DNA of 5,200 nt. Origin: Lentisphaerota bacterium. GTDB lineage: Bacteria > Verrucomicrobiota > Kiritimatiellia > RFP12 > JAAYLN01. The position numbers and the translations under genes were made by a program. The stretch covers positions 1-5,200 of the forward strand of contig JAAYZJ010000171.1 of the NCBI GenBank assembly GCA_012514915.1, read 5' to 3'. The notes below the pieces were generated by a model. It worked only from the letters and a program-made list of their open reading frames with translations. It was not told the DNA's origin and searched no databases. Each line of letters opens with the position of its first letter. Position 1 is the first letter of the stretch. Positions 1-5,200 of the stretch are shown in pieces.

Positions 1-55
1 GCCGGCCGCGGACATCACGGCCGACGATTTGCGCGCCTACGGCAGGCGGGAGTGA
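1..55 (+). CDS. Possible C-terminal tail of an unidentified upstream gene (partial)
   Basis: Reading codons from position 2 gives PAADITADDLRAYGRRE followed by TGA at 53-55. The composition is plausible for a real protein end: charged, helical, and with many codons ending in G or C. The stop lies 10 bases before the putative -35 box of the lysS promoter, a normal place for a preceding gene to end. However, all three forward frames are open over this short stretch, so the frame choice rests on composition and position only. I do not recognise the protein. If it is real, its gene lies on the same strand as lysS, but lysS appears to have its own promoter. Confidence 0.4.
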   Translation, partial: PAADITADDLRAYGRRE

Positions 56-65
56 GCTTCTCCGA

Positions 66-94
66 TTGCCAGACAAGCGCCCTCCCCGTATACT
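66..94 (+). promoter_or_regulatory. Putative sigma70-type promoter of lysS
   Basis: TTGCCA at 66-71 and TATACT at 89-94 are separated by exactly 17 bases. They match the TTGACA and TATAAT consensus at five of six positions each. Transcription would start at about 100-103, with A102 the nearest purine, only about 3 bases before the lysS ATG at 105. The TTG at 66, which could otherwise be taken as an upstream start codon, is part of the -35 box. The assignment rests on motif and spacing alone. Confidence 0.6.
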
Positions 95-104
95 TGCTGC
101 CATC

Positions 105-1546
<1,442 letters not shown>

Positions 1547-1550
<4 letters not shown>

Positions 1551-2686
1551 CGCGGCGGCGGACAGGCCGCGTAGCACGCGGCGATCTGCTGGACGGTGCG
1601 CTGGATGTCGAACCGTTCACGCACGCGCCGCCCCGCCGCCTCGGCCAGGCACCGCCGCCGTTCGGCACCGCGCAACAGGCGATCGATGGCGTCCGCCAGC
1701 GCCTCGGGGCTATCGGCATCGACCAGCAGGCCCGACTCGCCGTCGACGAGGATGTCGCGCGGCCCGCCCCGGTTCATGGCGATTACGGGCGTCCCCACCG
1801 CCATCGCCTCGCAGATCACGCGGCCGAAGGGTTCGGCATCGGCGGGATGCACCAGCACATCGAGCGCCCGCAGGAACAGCAGCGGGTCGGCGGCCGGCCC
1901 CCACAGGATCACCCGCCGGTCGCCCGCGCCGGCGGCGATCCGGCGCCGCAACGCCTCCAGCGTGCGGGTGTGCTCCCCTGCCCCGTCGCCACCGGCCAGG
2001 ACGACGCGCGCCTCCGGCTGACGGGCGGCGAGGCGCGCCGCGGCCGCAACAAGGCGATCATGGCGTTTCCAGGGCGCGAAATGGGCGAGCATCCCGACCA
2101 GCGGCACGTCGGCCGGGAGGCCCAGCACCCGGCGCGCCTCGACGCGGCCGGGCAGCGCGGCGGCATCGGGCAGGACAATGCCGTTGGGAATCAGGTGGAT
2201 GCGATCGTGCAGCGCGACGGGCAGCAGGGCACGGAGTTGCGCCTCCACGGCCGTCGAAATGGCGATCAGCACGCGCGCGCGCCGGGCGCCCAGCCGGGCG
2301 GCCGCCGGATGCAGCGCGAGGTCGCGCACGTGCCAGATGCAGGGAGGCGTCTGCACGGGGCCGACGGCCAGCAGCGCCGTCAAACTGTTGGCATGGATCC
2401 AGTCGGGCTTGAAGGCGCGCCGCACGCGCCGCAACTGACCGTGCGCGACGACCAGGTCGATCCAGCCCCGCACCGGGAGCGGCCGAAGCCACCGTGGCCG
2501 GTGCAACCGCACGGCGATCAGGGGGAAGACGGCGAGGCCCCGCTTCGTCAACGCCTCGGCCAGCGGCCCCTCCGGACAGGCGACGGCCATCTCATGCCCC
2601 AGGCCGGCCAGCCGCTCGACGCAGTCGAGCAGACTGCGCTCGGCGCCCCCGAGGAACGCGACCGTGTTGACCCAGAGCACCCGCAT
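1547..2686 (-). CDS. Glycosyltransferase family 4-like protein (GT-B fold)
   Basis: This 379-residue protein probably transfers a sugar from an NDP-sugar donor to a glycan or lipid-linked acceptor at the inner face of the membrane; donor and acceptor are unknown. The N-terminal Rossmann domain begins MRVLWVN and carries the GGAE loop (13-16), then IHANS (97-101) and HVRD (119-122). IPNGI (166-170) marks the interdomain linker. The C-terminal donor domain has a basic patch at WKRHD (206-210), LAGGDG (230-235), the EX7E motif with Glu285 and Glu293 in EPFGRVICE, GTPVIA (298-303) and GGPRDIL (307-313). Length is normal for GT4. No signal peptide or membrane segment is visible. The ATG at 2686 is preferred because MRVLWVN is a classic GT4 start; another ATG at 2696 is out of frame. 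No Shine-Dalgarno sequence is present. It is transcribed away from the DUF486 gene and converges on lysS. A role in surface polysaccharide synthesis is inferred from family only. Confidence 0.92.
1566..1582. other. GC hairpin just downstream of lysS, inside the glycosyltransferase gene
   Basis: GCCGCG (1566-1571) and CGCGGC (1577-1582) form a 6-bp stem with a 5-base TAGCA loop, beginning 16 bases after the lysS stop. A second CGCGGC at 1551-1556 could pair with the same GCCGCG, so two hairpins are mutually exclusive. No T-run follows, and the bases also encode the C-terminus of the convergent protein. A terminator role for lysS is possible but unsupported, because such stems are common in GC-rich coding DNA. 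Confidence 0.25.
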
Positions 2687-2694
2687 AGGGGCTC

Positions 2695-2703
2695 ATCGTA
2701 CCA
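2695..2703 (-). promoter_or_regulatory. Putative extended -10 promoter of the glycosyltransferase gene
   Basis: On the - strand this reads TGGTACGAT, an extended -10 (TGn followed by TACGAT, four of six matches to TATAAT). No good -35 hexamer lies 16-18 bases upstream (GTGCGG at the 17-base distance), which is tolerated by extended -10 promoters. Transcription would start at about 2689-2686, so the mRNA would have between 0 and 3 untranslated bases before the ATG at 2686. This is a motif-only call. Confidence 0.4.
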
Positions 2704-2711
2704 TGTTTCTA

Positions 2712-2740
2712 CTGACGCCGCACGGGCTTTGCGCTACATT
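2712..2740 (+). promoter_or_regulatory. Putative promoter of the DUF486 membrane-protein gene
   Basis: CTGACG (2712-2717) and TACATT (2735-2740) are separated by 17 bases. Each matches the sigma70 consensus at four of six positions, including the TGAC core of the -35 box. Transcription would begin near 2747, leaving a leader of about 72 bases. The -35 box lies only 8 bases from the divergent extended -10 of the glycosyltransferase gene, so the two polymerase footprints would overlap. Confidence 0.4.
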
Positions 2741-2770
2741 AGCGGCCGTCCGTCGCCTGGACGGGCCGCT
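2741..2770. repeat. Strong inverted repeat in the divergent intergenic region
   Basis: AGCGGCCGTCC (2741-2751) pairs with GGACGGGCCGCT (2759-2770) as an 11-bp stem with one bulged G and a 7-base loop (GTCGCCT). It begins directly after the putative -10 box of the DUF486 promoter and covers the predicted transcription start. It could be an operator or part of an mRNA leader structure. No T-tract follows, so a terminator is unlikely. Confidence 0.7.
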
Positions 2771-2777
2771 ACGTCCT

Positions 2778-2787
2778 GCGTCGACGC
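2778..2787. repeat. Perfect 10-bp palindrome in the DUF486 leader
   Basis: GCGTCGACGC is a perfect palindrome located 32 bases before the DUF486 start codon and 7 bases after the larger inverted repeat. The two together make most of the predicted leader self-complementary. It may be a small operator half-site or chance in GC-rich DNA. Confidence 0.5.
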
Positions 2788-2818
2788 TCCCCTCACCTTG
2801 CATGCCCCGCCACACGCC

Positions 2819-3175
2819 ATGAACCGAGTGACCACCTCCATCGCTTTGCTCTGCTGCAGCAATGTCTTCATGACGTTCGCCTGGTATGGCCATCTGCGCA
2901 ACATGAGCCACCGCCCCTGGATCATCGCGGCGCTCTGTAGCTGGGGCATCGCGCTGTTTGAATATCTGCTCCAGGTGCCCGCCAACCGGATCGGGCACAC
3001 CGTGATGCCCGTCGGACAGCTCAAGATCCTTCAGGAGGTGATCACGCTGACGGTCTTCATCCCGTTCTCCATCCTGTTTCTGAAGGAGAAACTGACGCTC
3101 GACTATCTCGGCGCCGGCATCTGCCTGCTGGGGGCGGTGTTCTTCATCTTCCGCACCAAGATTTTCGGCGGTTGA
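2819..3175 (+). CDS. DMT-superfamily small membrane protein, DUF486 type
   Basis: This 118-residue inner-membrane protein has about four predicted helices: roughly 5-24, 33-51, 69-88 and 94-112. It resembles the uncharacterised DUF486 family, which is grouped with drug/metabolite transporters. Visible family-like features are PANRIGH (54-60), the Q-L-K-I-x-Q-E-V-I-T-L stretch (67-77), a charged KEKL between helices 3 and 4, and a Gly-rich last helix. Its length is typical of single-domain four-helix DMT proteins, which usually act as dimers. No substrate can be assigned. The frame is open far upstream, but the ATG at 2819 gives the proper start. The upstream extension is antisense to the glycosyltransferase gene and has no membrane-protein character. 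No Shine-Dalgarno sequence is seen. It is divergent from the glycosyltransferase gene and convergent with the hydrolase gene, so probably monocistronic. Confidence 0.88.
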   Translation: MNRVTTSIALLCCSNVFMTFAWYGHLRNMSHRPWIIAALCSWGIALFEYLLQVPANRIGHTVMPVGQLKILQEVITLTVFIPFSILFLKEKLTLDYLGAGICLLGAVFFIFRTKIFGG

Positions 3176-3284
3176 GTGTAGCGGCTCACCGGCGTCGGAA
3201 GGGCTTGCCCTGCGTAGCTTTGGCGAAGCCGGGTCCCCGCAAGCCGCAACCGTGCCCGCGAAGCGCCTCCTTCCCGGGCTACAC
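3176..3284. repeat. Structured inverted-repeat element (REP/MITE-like candidate) between convergent genes
   Basis: The element is bounded by GTGTAGC (3176-3182) and its exact reverse complement GCTACAC (3278-3284). Nested inside are GGAAGG/CCTTCC (3197-3202 with 3269-3274), GGCTTGC/GCAAGCC (3202-3208 with 3239-3245) and a small GCTT/AAGC hairpin (3217-3220 with 3226-3229). GCGAAGC occurs twice in direct orientation (3223-3229 and 3258-3264). It fills the whole gap between the DUF486 stop and the hydrolase gene, and its right end contains the hydrolase TAG. No T-tract is present, so a role as a bidirectional terminator is uncertain. The GCGAAGC/GCTTCGC wording resembles dispersed palindromic repeats of many bacterial genomes, but only one copy is in this window. 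Confidence 0.6.
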
Positions 3285-5200
3285 CTTCTGAATCAAGTAA
3301 TAGATCGACGGGAAGTCGCCGCCCAGGGTGAAGCGCAGCTTGCCGTCGGCCAGGCGCGCCTCGACGGGACCGCAGATCATCCCCTCGCTGTTGATCGCCG
3401 CGATGCTCAATCCCGCGACCGTCGTGTCGAGCTCGATTTCCACCTCGATCACCTCGGCCAGGATCGGTCCGTGCCCCCGGTCGTACTGCAGCGTCCGGTC
3501 GTCGTTGTAGACCGCGCCGGTGTTCTCGGCGCGTCCCACCGCCGTCAGGAGGATGTTGTCGCTCTCTGCGAGCGGTGCGTCCGTCAGCGAGCTGAGGGCG
3601 ATGACGGCGAAATCGGTCTGGCAGTGGAGGCGCAGCCCGTTGAGCTGCAGCGGGCCCACACGCCCCAGAAACCCGTAGGCGGCCTTGGTGCGCGGCGTGT
3701 CGATCGTGGCATAGCGCTCGCGGACGTTGCGGTAGAGCTCGCCCGTGTCGGAACGGATTTCGGCGGCATCTTCAGGCACCACGCGCTCGTCGAGTCCCAG
3801 TTGACGGGGGGCGCGCGCCAGGGCACCCGGCAGGCGCATGCCGATCTTGCTCACCTCGCAGGCACCGCACAGGGGCAGGCAGTGCGCCACGCCGAGCAGG
3901 CCGGGCTGATCGGCCGTGGCGGGATGATCGGCCTGCCGCAGGCCGGGCAGCACGCACTCCATGACCTGCCGCGCCTCCTGCACGTCGCCACGTCGCAGGA
4001 TGATCGCCGCATGGTAGAAGAGACCGAACTTGGCGGGGTCGTTGAAGGTGTCGAAGACGCCGCCGCGGTAGGGCACACCCGCCAGAGCCCCGCTGGTGAC
4101 CGGGATCGCGATCATGTCCGACCGCTCGCGGCAGTCGTAGCGATAGGTGTGGATGGCCGTGCCCGACCAGCCCTGCAGGGCCGTGACCGCCGCGAGATTC
4201 AGCACCGATTCGGCGCGCCATTCGCCAGGCCATGGCTCGTCCCACTCGGAGACGAAAAACGGGCGATCGAGCACCCGCATCATGGCCAGGCCGCGGTACC
4301 AGGCGTCGACACTGCCCAACATCGATTCGGGCTTGACACGCTTCTCGTGCGGTTTCCAGCCCCAGTTGTAGAAGTACGTGTGGCTGTCCATGAAGGGCAT
4401 GTCCCGCTGCGCCGCGAGCGTCCCCGCCCCCCCGACCGACCAGTTGGTTCCCGTGATGGGTATTTTGACGCCGATCGCGCGAAGATGGCTCAGCATGCCG
4501 TCGAAGTATTCCTTTTGCAGCCCGACGACAAATTCCGCCGCATGCTCGTCAAAGGTCTCGAAAGCCACGGGGCGGGCCACCGGTGGCAGGCCGCGCGCCT
4601 GGCGCCAGGCCAGATACCGCTCCTCCAGTTGCCCGCGGTAGGGTTCGATCAGCGTGGCGATGGTGCCGAACATCTCGTTCTCGTTGGCGATCTCCGTCAG
4701 GGCGATGGCGGGATCGTCCTTGTAGGCGAGCCGGGTGTAGGGGTTGACGTGGTTCCAAATCTGGTCGCAGAACTCCTTCTGCAACTCGATCAGGCGCGGA
4801 TCGAAGTTGGAGTACGGGCGGCCGGCATTGCGGATCTGATCGGCGGCGGCGACGCCGTCGCCGCTACGGAACCGGCGGTAGGTCAGCATGTCGAGGTAGA
4901 CGTAGATCCCCTCGCGCTTCAGACAGTGGATCAGGTAGTCGAGCCGCTCCATGCTCTCGGGGTCGAGGCTGCGCGTGTTCTCGAGGCGCTTGCCCTTGGT
5001 GAACTGGAAGATGTTGGGCGTCGACCAGTCGCCTTCAAGCTGATGGAAACGGACCAGGTTCACCCCGAACTTCGCCAGACGGCGGGCCACCTTCTCGCTG
5101 TAGTGATGCGGCGGAAAATTGGCGGCGCTGTTGAAGTTGGTGCCCCAGAAGCGGGCCTCCGTGCCATCCTCGAAGACCATCCGCCCGTCGCGGCAGGTCA
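3279..5200 (-). CDS. Clan GH-A (GH5-like) glycoside hydrolase, C-terminal 639 residues (partial)
   Basis: This is probably a retaining beta-glycosidase acting on an unknown polysaccharide or oligosaccharide. The frame is open to the window edge (TCRDGR precedes Met at 5180), so that Met is likely internal and the N-terminus, including any signal peptide, is missing. Numbering from that Met, a TIM barrel begins at RFWGTNFN (10-17) with VRFHQ (43-47). The likely acid/base Glu is in EIANENE (163-169; Glu167 or Glu169), HTY at 267-269 matches the GH5 H-x-Y, and the likely nucleophile is Glu312 in SEWDEPW. GWSGTAIHTY (337-346) fits the last barrel strand. NDPAKFGLFYHAAIILRRGDV (380-400, motif split here only by function) leads into a C-terminal region of mainly beta character (about 500-633) that is probably a beta sandwich. 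Unusual is a Cys-rich CLPLCGAC (434-441). The exact GH family is not certain. The stop codon lies in the adjoining inverted-repeat element. Confidence 0.85.
   Translation of the reverse strand, partial: TCRDGRMVFEDGTEARFWGTNFNSAANFPPHHYSEKVARRLAKFGVNLVRFHQLEGDWSTPNIFQFTKGKRLENTRSLDPESMERLDYLIHCLKREGIYVYLDMLTYRRFRSGDGVAAADQIRNAGRPYSNFDPRLIELQKEFCDQIWNHVNPYTRLAYKDDPAIALTEIANENEMFGTIATLIEPYRGQLEERYLAWRQARGLPPVARPVAFETFDEHAAEFVVGLQKEYFDGMLSHLRAIGVKIPITGTNWSVGGAGTLAAQRDMPFMDSHTYFYNWGWKPHEKRVKPESMLGSVDAWYRGLAMMRVLDRPFFVSEWDEPWPGEWRAESVLNLAAVTALQGWSGTAIHTYRYDCRERSDMIAIPVTSGALAGVPYRGGVFDTFNDPAKFGLFYHAAIILRRGDVQEARQVMECVLPGLRQADHPATADQPGLLGVAHCLPLCGACEVSKIGMRLPGALARAPRQLGLDERVVPEDAAEIRSDTGELYRNVRERYATIDTPRTKAAYGFLGRVGPLQLNGLRLHCQTDFAVIALSSLTDAPLAESDNILLTAVGRAENTGAVYNDDRTLQYDRGHGPILAEVIEVEIELDTTVAGLSIAAINSEGMICGPVEARLADGKLRFTLGGDFPSIYYLIQKV

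Noticed and set aside
66..104. TTG at 66 as the lysS start codon, giving 13 extra residues
   Set aside because: It coincides with the -35 hexamer of a good promoter whose transcript would start after it, and the added residues do not look like a LysRS N-terminus.
1566..1582. Hairpin after lysS as an intrinsic terminator
   Set aside because: There is no T-tract, the stem lies in the coding sequence of the convergent gene, and similar stems arise by chance at this GC content. It is kept only as a low-confidence structure.
2741..2818. Guanidine (ykkC-type) or other known riboswitch upstream of the DMT-like gene
   Set aside because: The leader is only about 72 bases and shows none of the conserved ykkC motifs. 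The protein is DUF486-like, not SugE/EmrE-like.
2693..3024. Two - strand open frames of about 100 residues opposite the DUF486 gene
   Set aside because: They are antisense to a clear membrane protein, overlap the divergent control region, and show no family resemblance or plausible start signal.

Overview
The window is a GC-rich bacterial chromosomal segment with tightly packed genes: one complete housekeeping gene (lysS), a complete GT4-type glycosyltransferase gene, a small four-helix membrane protein gene of the DUF486/DMT type, and the 3' part of a clan GH-A (GH5-like) glycoside hydrolase gene that runs off the right edge. The last codons of an unidentified gene may sit at the left edge. 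Taxonomy cannot be fixed from this alone. From memory, the LysRS wording (for example the CPGYTEQND block), the GH5-like enzyme and the absence of Shine-Dalgarno sequences would fit a high-GC member of the Verrucomicrobiota/Kiritimatiellota side of the PVC bacteria better than a typical proteobacterium. This is a weak inference.

Layout: positions 1-55 may hold the tail of an upstream gene on the + strand. A good sigma70-like promoter (TTGCCA, 17 nt, TATACT; 66-94) leads almost directly into lysS (105-1550, +), leaving only a few bases of untranslated leader. lysS converges on the glycosyltransferase gene (1547-2686, -). The two stop codons share one CTAG inside a perfect 12-bp palindrome. From a compact divergent region (2687-2818) the glycosyltransferase is read leftward and the DUF486 gene (2819-3175, +) rightward. 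Their putative promoters lie so close that two polymerases could hardly bind together, and a strong inverted repeat covers the predicted start of the rightward transcript. The DUF486 gene converges on the hydrolase gene (3279 to beyond 5200, -). The roughly 100-bp gap is a structured inverted-repeat element whose right terminal repeat contains the hydrolase stop codon.

Function: lysS charges tRNA-Lys. The glycosyltransferase probably builds a cell-surface or exported glycan and the hydrolase probably cleaves a beta-linked polysaccharide, but nothing here proves that they share a substrate or a pathway. I see no CRISPR array, tRNA, rRNA, transposase or phage gene, and no convincing multi-gene novel system. 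The interesting material lies in the gene boundaries: near-leaderless starts, the shared palindromic stop, the divergent control region and the REP/MITE-like element. One unusual substitution in the LysRS lysine pocket also deserves attention.
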